Part shown: positions 37,504-45,415 of the stretch, piece after piece
Layout of the letters: the number at the start of each line of letters is the position of its first letter
Numbering within the stretch: position 1 is the stretch's first letter
Assembly (NCBI GenBank): GCA_900543485.1
Contig: UQRM01000012.1
Coordinates: 9,586 to 73,585, forward strand
Direction of reading: 5' to 3'
From: an uncultured Eubacterium sp.
Lineage (GTDB): Bacteria; Bacillota; Clostridia; Peptostreptococcales; Anaerovoracaceae
Length of the DNA stretch: 64,000 bases
Made by a program: the position numbers and the translations under genes
Notes under the pieces: generated by a model
Seen by the model: only the letters and a program-made list of their open reading frames with translations
Databases searched by the model: none
Told to the model about the DNA's origin: nothing

Positions 37504-38001
37504 AATACGCATCCTGTGAATCTTAAGTAAAATGCGGGGTTCTCCCCGCATTTCTGTTTTTTGTGAACAAGTAGAGCACAGTTACAAAATAAACGGTTAT
37601 CATAGGGAAAGAAACGTAAATATCCAAAAATTACCACAAACCCTTATACTCTTTCGATCGATACCGGCCATTTCCCGTATAAGGGGAAGCCGGATTTTCG
37701 GCGATTTTTATACTTGATTTGGTCGCAATAGACAAAAACAGTACAGAAATCATCGCCTTTTGCCTGGATGAACAGCAGATTCTTACACGGAAAATGGACG
37801 AAAAAGCTAAATCCCGTATAAATTACCGGGTATTCGGACAGTGATCGGGATGATGAACGGGGCAGCGGTTTGAGAAGATGTCTGTCCTGTGATGAATGCG
37901 AAAGGGCTGCTCTGCAGTCGATCGATTGGTCGGTTGTGGATCAGCTCTTTTCGTATAAGGGTCTCCGCATTGGATGAAGGGTTCCGTTCCATTATTCACT
38001 G
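37504..38001. other. Convergent intergenic region with palindromes
   Basis: About 500 nt after the 36982-37503 gene and before the 3' end of rarA. It contains a terminator (37530-37561), a 45-nt dyad CCCTTATAC..GTATAAGGG (37641-37649 with 37677-37685), and further copies of (T)CCCGTATAA at about 37812 and a near copy at 37949. A 43-codon frame near 37710-37845 has no start or ribosome site and may be a decayed gene; it was not recognised. Confidence 0.4.
37530..37561 (+). terminator. Terminator of the greA operon
   Basis: 10-bp stem AAATGCGGGG/CCCCGCATTT with a TTCT loop (37530-37539, 37544-37553), then CTGTTTTTT. Confidence 0.88.
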
Positions 38002-39321
38002 TCACTTGCTGTGCTTTTTCTTCCAGGCTTTGATCTGCTGAAGTCTCTCCTTGAAACGTGCCTCCACTCCCTGATCTGTCGGACGGTAATATTGACGGTC
38101 CAGCAGAGAATCGGGCAGGCACTGCATGTTGGTCAGCTTTTCTTCGGTATCGTGGGCGTACTGATAACCGTCTCCGTAGCCCAGATCTTTCATCAGCCTG
38201 GTAGGAGCGTTGCGTATCACTGCGGGAACAGGTTCCGCCAGCTGATCCAGAGCGTCTTTTCTTGCCCGGTTATAGGCGGTGTAGAGGGCATTTGATTTAG
38301 GCGCCAGCGACATGTATACTACGGCTTCCGTCAGATGGACCGTGCATTCGGGCATACCGATAAAGTGGCAGGCCTGATATGCGGATACGGCTATTTCCAG
38401 CGCCCTGGGATCGGCAAGACCGATATCTTCGCTGGCGAAACGGGTGACACGGCGGGCCACGTACAGCGGGTTTTCTCCGGCCTCCAGCATCCTGGCCAGC
38501 CAGTAAATGGCTGCATCCGGATCAGAATTTCTCATGGATTTGTGGAGGGCTGAGATGAGGTTGTAATGCTCCTCTCCGTTTTTATCGTAGAGGAGGGATT
38601 TTCTTGATGTACATTGTTCCAGCGTTTCCTTTGTCACGGTCACATTGTCGCCGTCAGTTTCTCCGTTGAGCACTGCCATTTCCAATGTGGAGAGAGCTGT
38701 ACGGGCATCGCCGTCAGCGAAGACAGCGATGGCCTCCAGCGCATTTTCAGGCATTTCCACGTGAAGATCACCAAAGCCGCGTCTATCCGTAAGGGCACGC
38801 TCCATCAGCTGTATAAGATCTTCCGTGGTGAGCCTCTGGAGGACGAAGACCTTGCAGCGGGATAGCAGCGCCCCGTTGACTTCGAAGGATGGATTCTCCG
38901 TGGTTGCGCCGATAAGGATTATACTGCCTTTTTCCACGAAAGGCAGGAAGGCGTCCTGTTGTGCCTTGTTGAAGCGATGTATCTCATCTACGAACACGAT
39001 AGTCCGTCCTCCGAAACGACGATTTTCCTCGGCTTGCTTCATCACCTCCCGGATTTCTCTGATACCGCTGGTGACGGCGGAAAAATCGATGAATTCAGCT
39101 TTGGTGCACCTGGCTATGACCCGTGCTAAGGTGGTTTTTCCAACTCCCGGCGGGCCCCAGAATATCATGGAGGAGATGTGGTCGCTTTCGACGAGGCGCC
39201 GCAGGACTTTTCCTTTCCCGAGAAGATGTTCCTGGCCGACTATCTCATCCAGATCCTGAGGACGCATCCTGGCAGCCAGAGGAGCCGCGTCGTCACGTTC
39301 GAAAAATGTCATCTGTTCCAT
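38002..39321 (-). CDS. rarA: Replication-associated recombination protein A
   Basis: 439 residues with GGAGGG before the ATG. AAA+ clamp-loader-like ATPase: AARMRPQDLDEIVGQEHLLG at the N-terminus, Walker A GPPGVGKTTLA, Walker B VFVDEIHRFNK, sensor 1 GATTENPSFEVN and the arginine-containing SRCKVF. The C-terminal tetramerisation region includes MRNSDPDAAIYWLARMLEAGE and the YAHD block. RarA/MgsA acts at stalled replication forks. Single gene, converging on the zinc-ribbon gene. Confidence 0.95.
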   Translation of the reverse strand: MEQMTFFERDDAAPLAARMRPQDLDEIVGQEHLLGKGKVLRRLVESDHISSMIFWGPPGVGKTTLARVIARCTKAEFIDFSAVTSGIREIREVMKQAEENRRFGGRTIVFVDEIHRFNKAQQDAFLPFVEKGSIILIGATTENPSFEVNGALLSRCKVFVLQRLTTEDLIQLMERALTDRRGFGDLHVEMPENALEAIAVFADGDARTALSTLEMAVLNGETDGDNVTVTKETLEQCTSRKSLLYDKNGEEHYNLISALHKSMRNSDPDAAIYWLARMLEAGENPLYVARRVTRFASEDIGLADPRALEIAVSAYQACHFIGMPECTVHLTEAVVYMSLAPKSNALYTAYNRARKDALDQLAEPVPAVIRNAPTRLMKDLGYGDGYQYAHDTEEKLTNMQCLPDSLLDRQYYRPTDQGVEARFKERLQQIKAWKKKHSK

Positions 39322-39501
39322 AAAATCCCTCCTGAAACCTATGTTCGCTCGTTAATGAAATTATACTACGGTAACGGTGAAAATCAAGGCGTGTCTTCAG
39401 GCAGTCGTGCAGGTTCGTCCGGTGCAAGTTCGCCCAATGGCAATTTCTCCTTGCCTGAGGTATGGCGGTATGATAGAATAGCGTGGAAAGTAAATATGAA
39501 G

Positions 39502-39690
39502 CGTCTTCTAGGGTTCCGGTGCGTTGCTGCGCATGCTGGTCCGAGAGAAGACGGCCCACTGGAGCAGGATATCTGTTTGCCGCCGGTAGAGGCGGAAGCA
39601 GAGTTTTGGATCCCGGAGACTTCCAGAGGGTGACACGGAGGGATAAAAGCCCGGGAGAAGTGATATCGTAATGCTTTTCCCGGGCTTTAT
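39502..39690 (+). ncRNA. Guanidine-I (ykkC) riboswitch with overlapping hairpin
   Basis: The conserved ykkC-class blocks occur in order: CTAGGGTTCCG (~39509-39519), GGTCCGAGAGAAGACG (~39538-39553) and ACACGGAGGGATAAAAGCCC (39634-39652) followed by GGGAGA. The 3' part AAAGCCCGGGA (39646-39656) can instead pair with TCCCGGGCTTT (39678-39688), a terminator-like antiterminated stem with only a short T run. It sits 43 nt before an SMR exporter pair, the classic guanidine-I target. Binding of guanidinium should switch the exporters on. Confidence 0.9.
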
Positions 39691-39732
39691 GGTGCCAGAT
39701 GGTTCGGGAGGAAACGAAGAGGAGGAGATAAG

Positions 39733-40170
39733 ATGAAGAGAGAAAGAAGGATAGCCTGGATATGTCTGATCATCGCCGGATTGATAGAGATAGTCTGGGC
39801 GTATTTCATGAAGCAGTCCCATGGATTCACCAGGCTGTTACCGACGCTCATAACGGCTGTATTCCTGCTGCTGAGCTTTTTCCTGCTGGAGAGAGGAATA
39901 AGGGCCTTCGGGATAGGTATGTCCTATGCGGTCTTCACCGGGATAGGGATAGCGGGGACTACCGTGCTGGGGATAGCGTTGCTGGGCGAGAGTGTCAGCG
40001 TCGCCAAGATAATTTCACTGCTGGTTCTGATAACAGGTATCATCGGGCTGAAGTTCTGCGAAGGGGAAAGCGAAGAAGGGAATGACGGGAAATCAGGCGA
40101 TGCCGCGGCCGATGGAGGCAAAGGGGCAAAGACGGATGTGCTCGACGGAAAGGAGTGTGATGCCCGATGA
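39733..40170 (+). CDS. SMR family guanidinium exporter subunit (GdnC/YkkC-like)
   Basis: 145 residues, GAGGAGGAG before the ATG. Four transmembrane helices; helix 1 is WICLIIAGLIEIVWAYFMK with the essential SMR glutamate in the GLIEIVW arrangement typical of Gdx-type guanidinium transporters. The C-terminus is extended by ~40 hydrophilic Gly/Asp/Lys-rich residues that are absent from most SMR proteins. It probably forms a heterodimer with the next gene product and expels guanidinium in exchange for protons. Translation overlaps the next gene by 4 nt (ATGA). Confidence 0.88.
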   Translation: MKRERRIAWICLIIAGLIEIVWAYFMKQSHGFTRLLPTLITAVFLLLSFFLLERGIRAFGIGMSYAVFTGIGIAGTTVLGIALLGESVSVAKIISLLVLITGIIGLKFCEGESEEGNDGKSGDAAADGGKGAKTDVLDGKECDAR

Positions 40171-40481
40171 TGTGGATAGTACTGGTGTGCGCGTCTTTCT
40201 GCGAACTGGGATTCACCGTGTGTATGAAGCTGTCAGATGGCTTCAAGAATAAGAAATTTACAGTATTGACGGTGCTGATAACGGCTCTGGGTATATTCCT
40301 GTTGTCTACAGCGACAAAGACTCTTCCATTGGGGATAGCCTATGCCGTATGGACAGGTCTGGGCACGGTATTCACCGTATTGTTCGGGATATTCGTATTC
40401 AAGGAAAGCCGTGACAGAAAAAAGATATTTTTCATGTGTCTGGTAGTGGCTGGCGTCATAGGGCTGAGGCTGTGTACGTGA
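40167..40481 (+). CDS. SMR family guanidinium exporter subunit (GdnD/YkkD-like)
   Basis: 104 residues with four transmembrane helices. Helix 1 WIVLVCASFCELGFTVCMK carries the conserved glutamate; GIAYAVWTGLGTVFTVLFG is the helix 3 signature. It is the partner of the preceding SMR protein, encoded with a 4-nt ATGA overlap under the same guanidine-I riboswitch. SMR proteins often occur as such pairs inserted in opposite orientations in the membrane. Confidence 0.88.
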   Translation: MMWIVLVCASFCELGFTVCMKLSDGFKNKKFTVLTVLITALGIFLLSTATKTLPLGIAYAVWTGLGTVFTVLFGIFVFKESRDRKKIFFMCLVVAGVIGLRLCT

Positions 40482-40559
40482 TCGTTCTTTTTGGGGCATC
40501 GGTAAAATCATGAATACCTGTCATAGCAAAACCGAATGGGGCAAAAATCATCGCTTCCA

Positions 40560-40588
40560 TTGTAAAACCCGACGGCAGCGGATATAAT
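40560..40588 (+). promoter_or_regulatory. Promoter of the cobalamin-uptake operon
   Basis: TTGTAA (40560-40565), 17-nt spacer, TATAAT (40583-40588), just upstream of the cobalamin riboswitch. Confidence 0.65.
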
Positions 40589-40599
40589 GTGGACAGGAA

Positions 40600-40815
40600 A
40601 AACAGAATAGACAGGGAGAGGACATATCGGAAGCCGGTGAAAATCCGGCACTGTGTCTCAGCAACCGTGATACCTGCGAAAGGACAGCGGAGAGTCGGTA
40701 AAGACCGATACGGGATCCGCAGCCACTGAGGGTCGAAGGCGACTTTTGGGAAGGCGTCCCGGTAGGAAGCGCACACATGCGCTGCAAGGGTCAAGTCGGT
40801 AGACCTGTTCTCTTC
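40600..40815 (+). ncRNA. Cobalamin riboswitch (AdoCbl class)
   Basis: Landmark blocks appear in order: GGAAGCCGGTGAAAATCCGGC with ACTG and CAGCAACCGTGA (40629-40670), GCCACTGAGG (~40721-40731), TTTTGGGAAGGCG (~40744-40756) and the B12-box-like AAGTCGGTAGACCTG (~40793-40807). It is followed after ~75 nt by a strong terminator hairpin, so control is probably transcription attenuation: coenzyme B12 binding shuts off the downstream uptake genes. From its end to the first gene (40816-41155) there is the terminator and an AT-rich leader. Confidence 0.93.
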
Positions 40816-40889
40816 CATTGACGAGTCTTCTGAGGCGGGACTGGGACTGATGTGTGGGAGCCGGGAACGGCGGTATATTTTAGTTACGG

Positions 40890-40917
40890 AAAAGCGCTTG
40901 GAAACAGGCGCTTTTTG
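40890..40917 (+). terminator. Riboswitch-controlled terminator
   Basis: 10-bp stem AAAGCGCTTG/CAGGCGCTTT (40891-40900, 40905-40914) with a GAAA tetraloop and TTTTT, in the leader between the cobalamin riboswitch and the first gene. Confidence 0.88.
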
Positions 40918-41155
40918 ATATGGATGATAATGTCGGAAAGTGAGCGGTGTGTTGCCATAGTTTGATGAGGTGTGAATATCGGAGCAGGCTCTGCGTATAG
41001 ATTATATCAAAAATATATCCTAATTAAGATATAATAATATCCTTATATACTCAAAATAGCATCCTGACAGTGCAATATCAAAGGATATAATTAGTGGAGA
41101 TGACGGATGGCGGGAAGTCTCATGGAGCAGCATCCAGAGAAAAGAGGAACGGAAA

Positions 41156-41812
41156 ATGGAGAAAAAAGGCAGGAGAGATTTAGTAACGGTAGTGACCATC
41201 GTCGTGATGACGATGGCCCTCACCTTTGCGCTCATATCGTGCGGTGGAGATGGAGGAGAGAGGACCGCAGGCAGCATAAAGGGTGAAACGGTGCTGGAGA
41301 CCAACGAAAACGGGGAAACAGTGATCGTTGCTACAGATGAAGACGGGGAGACTGTGATCTATGAGACCGATAAAAGCGGGAAGATAAAGGAGAGCCAGAA
41401 GGGGAAGACTTCGGCCAAAGCTGCCGGAGAGACGAAAAAGTCCGCAGATTCGGAAAAGACGAAGCAGACGACAAAGACAGCGGCGAATACGTCGAAAGCG
41501 ACGACTGCCGCAACCACCGCGGCGACCACTCAGTCTCAGGTATGCTATATAAGCATCGACGGATATTGCAGCGGAAAAGCTATCAGTATACAAGGCGGGG
41601 ATACGGCTTACAGCATCCTAACAAGGTCAGGGGCCAGTGTATCGGGATCAGGGTCATACGTTCGGGGGATCAACGGGAGATTCGAGTTTGACGAGGGTCC
41701 TCAGAGCGGATGGAAATATTCGGTAAATGGATACACTCCTAATGTGGGGGCCGGAAGTTACAGTGTCAAAGCGGGAGACAGCATCAGCTGGTATTATGTG
41801 ACCAGTTATTGA
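41156..41812 (+). CDS. DUF4430 (transcobalamin-C-like) lipoprotein
   Basis: 218 residues. The lipoprotein signal peptide ends in the lipobox ALIS-C29. A Thr/Lys/Ala-rich linker (~75-125) leads to a C-terminal domain (~128-218) with GDTAYSIL, the diagnostic GWKYSVNGYTPNVG and GDSISWYYV of the DUF4430 family (PF14478), which also forms the C-terminal domain of vertebrate transcobalamin and intrinsic factor. First gene after a cobalamin riboswitch and 13 nt before EcfT, so it most likely binds cobalamin or a corrinoid at the outer membrane face and hands it to the ECF transporter. Ligand not proven by sequence. Confidence 0.85.
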   Translation: MEKKGRRDLVTVVTIVVMTMALTFALISCGGDGGERTAGSIKGETVLETNENGETVIVATDEDGETVIYETDKSGKIKESQKGKTSAKAAGETKKSADSEKTKQTTKTAANTSKATTAATTAATTQSQVCYISIDGYCSGKAISIQGGDTAYSILTRSGASVSGSGSYVRGINGRFEFDEGPQSGWKYSVNGYTPNVGAGSYSVKAGDSISWYYVTSY

Positions 41813-41825
41813 CAGAGGTGAGATC

Positions 41826-42713
41826 ATGAAAAATGTGTTTTCTTCATATCATCCTGTGGTGAATCTGCTCTTCTTTTGCATGGTCATAGGGTTCGGGATA
41901 TTCATCATCCACCCCGTGTATTTGTGTGTGGCTCTGGCGGCAGCGTTGGCCTACGGGGTGAGCCTCATGGGAAAAAGCATGGTGAAACTTTTCGTTTTAG
42001 GGATGATCCCGGTCATACTGGTGGTAACGGTGGTCAATATGCTGACCAACCCACGGGGAAATACGGTCATATATCATATGGAGTACAGTCAGATAACGAT
42101 GGAAGCAATGGTGTTCGGTATCCTTACAGGCGTGTTGTTGGCAGCGGTGATGATGTGGTTCGCATGCTTCAGCAAAGTGATGACTGGAGATAAGCTGATG
42201 TTCCTCTTCGGAAGGGTCTTGCCGGCTGCGTCTCTGATATTTTCCATGGTCATGAGATTCCTGCCAAATTACAGACGACAGATAGGGCGGATCTCAGGAG
42301 CACAGAAGGGAATGGGAGTATCGGTCTCTGACGGCTCTCTGAAAAGCAGGATACGTCACGGGGCGAAAATAGTATCGATAATGTTCACGTGGGCTCTGGA
42401 AAATTCCATAGAAACAGCGGATTCCATGCGGGCCAGAGGATATGGGCTCAAGGGGAGGTCTTCTTTTTCGATATATAGGTTTGACAGGAGAGACGCGGCG
42501 ACAACGGTATACATCCTCATATCAGCGGGGGTGATAGCGGCGGCCCTGGCATCCGGAAAGTGCAGGATGGAATTCTATCCTGATGTGGTGATGGCGGAAC
42601 CTGATATTTTGGGTATCGCCGCTGGCGTGGTATATGCGCTGTTGTGTTTCATGCCTGTGATGATGCAGGCGAAGGAGGTGATCCTGTGGAAGTATTTGAA
42701 ATCAAAAATATGA
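41826..42713 (+). CDS. ECF transporter transmembrane subunit EcfT (CbiQ-like)
   Basis: 295 residues, 5-6 hydrophobic spans. The coupling-helix motifs characteristic of EcfT are visible as ARG in ETADSMRARGYGLKGR and a similar short Ala-Arg-Gly-like region nearby. EcfT transmits ATP hydrolysis to toppling of the S component. Riboswitch-controlled operon; the following ATPase gene starts 28 nt before this stop, which implies translational coupling. Confidence 0.88.
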   Translation: MKNVFSSYHPVVNLLFFCMVIGFGIFIIHPVYLCVALAAALAYGVSLMGKSMVKLFVLGMIPVILVVTVVNMLTNPRGNTVIYHMEYSQITMEAMVFGILTGVLLAAVMMWFACFSKVMTGDKLMFLFGRVLPAASLIFSMVMRFLPNYRRQIGRISGAQKGMGVSVSDGSLKSRIRHGAKIVSIMFTWALENSIETADSMRARGYGLKGRSSFSIYRFDRRDAATTVYILISAGVIAAALASGKCRMEFYPDVVMAEPDILGIAAGVVYALLCFMPVMMQAKEVILWKYLKSKI

Positions 42714-45238
42714 CATTTACATATGCGGGAGCATCGCGGCCTGCCATCAAGGATATCAGCCTCAGAATAGAGCCCGGTGAGATGATGACTGTCTGTGGTA
42801 AGAGCGGATCGGGAAAGAGCACACTTTTGAGGCATATGAAACCTGCGCTGGCACCTGTTGGAGAAATCAGCGGATCTCTGACCTTTTGCGGAAGGAATAT
42901 AAGAGAATTGTCCCATGAAGAACAGGCATCGCGTATCGGCTATGTGCTGCAAAATCCGGATAATCAGATAGTAACGGACAAGGTATGGCATGAGCTGGCT
43001 TTTGGACTGGAGAGTTTAGGGGAGGATACTGCCACCATCAGGCTGAGGGTGGCGGAAATGGCCAGCTATTTCGGGATCCAGGCATGGTTCCATAAGGATG
43101 TGGCGGAGCTTTCGGGGGGCCAGAAACAGCTTCTGAATCTGGCTTCGGTGATGGTGATGCAACCTGATGTGTTGATATTGGATGAACCTACATCACAGCT
43201 GGATCCGATAGCTGCGGAAGAATTTCTCGATACTGTGAGAAAGATAAACAGAGAATTGGGGACAACAGTTCTTCTTGCGGAGCACAGGCTGGAACAAGTG
43301 GTCACTATGTCCGACAGGGTCGTGGTGCTGGACGATGGGAGAATAATCGCGGATGATGCTCCCGCCAATGTAGGGGCTATCCTGGCGGTAAAAGGCCATC
43401 CGATGTTTATGGCGATGCCGACACCGATGCAGGCATATGGGCATTTGTACCAATGTGGTATCGGAAGAGAACAGGCGTGTCCGACCGATGTGAGGGAGGG
43501 GCGGAATTGGCTGACAGCTTTGATGAAAGGAAAAAGAATCACGGAAGTATCTTTGCCGGATGTGGAACCACAGGAGAATGGGTCGCCTGTCATCGAGATG
43601 AAAGATATCTGGTTCCGTTATAGCCGGGATGAAAATGATGTGTTAAGAGATTTTTCTCTTTCGATAAACAGAGGCGAACTGCTGTGTATGGTAGGAGGGA
43701 ACGGAGCAGGAAAGACTACGGCGCTCAATATCATGGGCGGGATAAGAAAGCATTATAGAGGAGCGGTGAAAATCTCCGGGAAAACAGGTATACTTCCGCA
43801 GAATCCTCAGACTGTGTTTGTGGAAAAGACTTTGTCACGCGATCTGATGGAAGTACTTGAAGGCCATCCGCTTTCCGGCAGTGAAAGGGAAAAGAAGGTC
43901 AGGGAAATGACTGAGCTGTTGGAAATAGATGGGCTGTTGGATATGCATCCATATGATCTTTCGGGCGGTGAGCAACAGAGAGCGGCTCTGGCGAAGGTCC
44001 TGTTGCTTGAACCGGATATTTTGCTTCTTGATGAACCGACCAAGGGATTGGATCCGGACTTTAAGGAAAAACTGGCGGGTATATTGACAAGACTTATCGA
44101 AGGTGGGATGACGATAGTGATGGCATCTCACGACATCGAATTTTGCTGCCGTCACGCTGACAGATGCGCCATGGTATTCGATGGAAAAGTGATATCGTGC
44201 GGCGCGCCGAGGAGATTTTTTTCAGGAAACAGCTTTTATACAACGGCAGCCAACAGGATGTCGCGCCATATATTTGAAAACGCAGTGAATGTAGAGGATC
44301 TGATCCGGCTGGTGAAAAACAACCTGGGAGAAGGTCCGAAAGTGACCCTGAAAGAGAATGGCAGCTTCGGAGAAAAAGTTGAGAATATGTCGAGCAACGG
44401 TGGCTCTGGCATTGTGATGAAGGATCCCAAGGCAAAGTATATGCAAGGGGATCTGCCTGGTGGAAAGATTTCTGACAGCAGGCGATCCTCCAATGAAAAA
44501 AGGGAGAGCAAGGCGGATGAGCGACGGACCATAAGCCTATTGACGATAGATGTGGTGATGATGGCATTGGCACTGGGAACAGTGTTTGCAGGTATATATA
44601 TATTCGATAATCAAAGATATTTCATCGTCTCCATGTTGCTGGTGATATATGCGATGGTGCCGTTCTTTGCCAGATTCGAGCGCAGTTCACCAAAGGCGAG
44701 AGAAATCGTCATCCTGGCGGTGATGATATCAGTGGCGGTGGCCGGACGGGCAGCCTTTTTCATGGTACCGAATTTTAAGCCGACCGTAGCCGTTATCATA
44801 ATAGCAGGTGTGGCGCTGGGAAGGCAGGCCGGATTCCTGACAGGAGCGATGTCAGCATTTGTATCCAATTTCCTGTTTGGCCAGGGTCCGTGGACCACCT
44901 GGCAGATGCTGGCCATGGCTGTGATAGGTTATCTGGCCGGAGCTGTATTTTACAGATATGGAGACAGGATGAAGGTGGTAGTGCTGGCTGTATTCGGAGG
45001 AGCAGCGACGTTTTTCATATATGGGGCCATAACGGACATGTGGACTATACTGATGATGACATCCCAGCCTTCATTGGCGACGGCGATGGTGGTATATGGG
45101 GCTGCCGTTCCATTCAACGCGGTCCATGCAGCAGCTACGGTGATTTTCCTTCTGCTGCTGGCAAAGCCTATGGTGGAAAAGCTAAACAGGGTCAAGGTGA
45201 AATACGGAATGGGGCGGGCGGATGATATCCGTCGATAG
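42686..45238 (+). CDS. ECF transporter fusion: two ATPase domains plus S component
   Basis: 850 residues from the GTG at 42686 (GGAGGTG 6 nt upstream). ATPase 1 (~3-270) has Walker A GKSGSGKST at 38-46, ELSGGQKQ and LILDEPTSQLD. ATPase 2 (~292-520) has GGNGAGKTT at 337-345, DLSGGEQQR and LLLDEPTKGLD. A charged linker (~535-610) leads to a six-helix membrane domain (~615-840) that looks like an ECF S component (substrate-binding), with GVALGRQAGFLTGAMSAFVSNFLFGQGPWTTWQM. ATPase-ATPase fusions are common; joining an S component to the same chain is unusual. Riboswitch and neighbours point to cobalamin as substrate. Confidence 0.88.
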   Translation: MEVFEIKNMTFTYAGASRPAIKDISLRIEPGEMMTVCGKSGSGKSTLLRHMKPALAPVGEISGSLTFCGRNIRELSHEEQASRIGYVLQNPDNQIVTDKVWHELAFGLESLGEDTATIRLRVAEMASYFGIQAWFHKDVAELSGGQKQLLNLASVMVMQPDVLILDEPTSQLDPIAAEEFLDTVRKINRELGTTVLLAEHRLEQVVTMSDRVVVLDDGRIIADDAPANVGAILAVKGHPMFMAMPTPMQAYGHLYQCGIGREQACPTDVREGRNWLTALMKGKRITEVSLPDVEPQENGSPVIEMKDIWFRYSRDENDVLRDFSLSINRGELLCMVGGNGAGKTTALNIMGGIRKHYRGAVKISGKTGILPQNPQTVFVEKTLSRDLMEVLEGHPLSGSEREKKVREMTELLEIDGLLDMHPYDLSGGEQQRAALAKVLLLEPDILLLDEPTKGLDPDFKEKLAGILTRLIEGGMTIVMASHDIEFCCRHADRCAMVFDGKVISCGAPRRFFSGNSFYTTAANRMSRHIFENAVNVEDLIRLVKNNLGEGPKVTLKENGSFGEKVENMSSNGGSGIVMKDPKAKYMQGDLPGGKISDSRRSSNEKRESKADERRTISLLTIDVVMMALALGTVFAGIYIFDNQRYFIVSMLLVIYAMVPFFARFERSSPKAREIVILAVMISVAVAGRAAFFMVPNFKPTVAVIIIAGVALGRQAGFLTGAMSAFVSNFLFGQGPWTTWQMLAMAVIGYLAGAVFYRYGDRMKVVVLAVFGGAATFFIYGAITDMWTILMMTSQPSLATAMVVYGAAVPFNAVHAAATVIFLLLLAKPMVEKLNRVKVKYGMGRADDIRR

Positions 45239-45415
45239 ATCCGATATCGGATGACGGCGTATTTTGTTGTATATCTGCTGCCTGGCAGTTTGGCCGACTG
45301 TCGCCGGCAGAAGGAGAAGCAGACAGGAGCAGTGGGGAAGCAGTCGCGAATGATTCCTCCCGGGTCTGTATAAACGAAAATATTATCAGAATAATCAGAA
45401 AATAAGGAGGAGAGA

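Noticed and set aside
37710..37845. Small coding gene in the gap before rarA
   Set aside because: A 43-codon open stretch lacks a start codon with ribosome site and shows no recognisable domain.
41030..41035. TATAAT as an internal promoter for the DUF4430 gene
   Set aside because: No acceptable -35 at 16-18 nt upstream; the stretch is simply AT-rich.
45239..45415. Second cobalamin riboswitch before the wall-anchored protein gene
   Set aside because: There are GC-rich hairpins, but the conserved B12 core blocks seen at 40629-40807 are absent.
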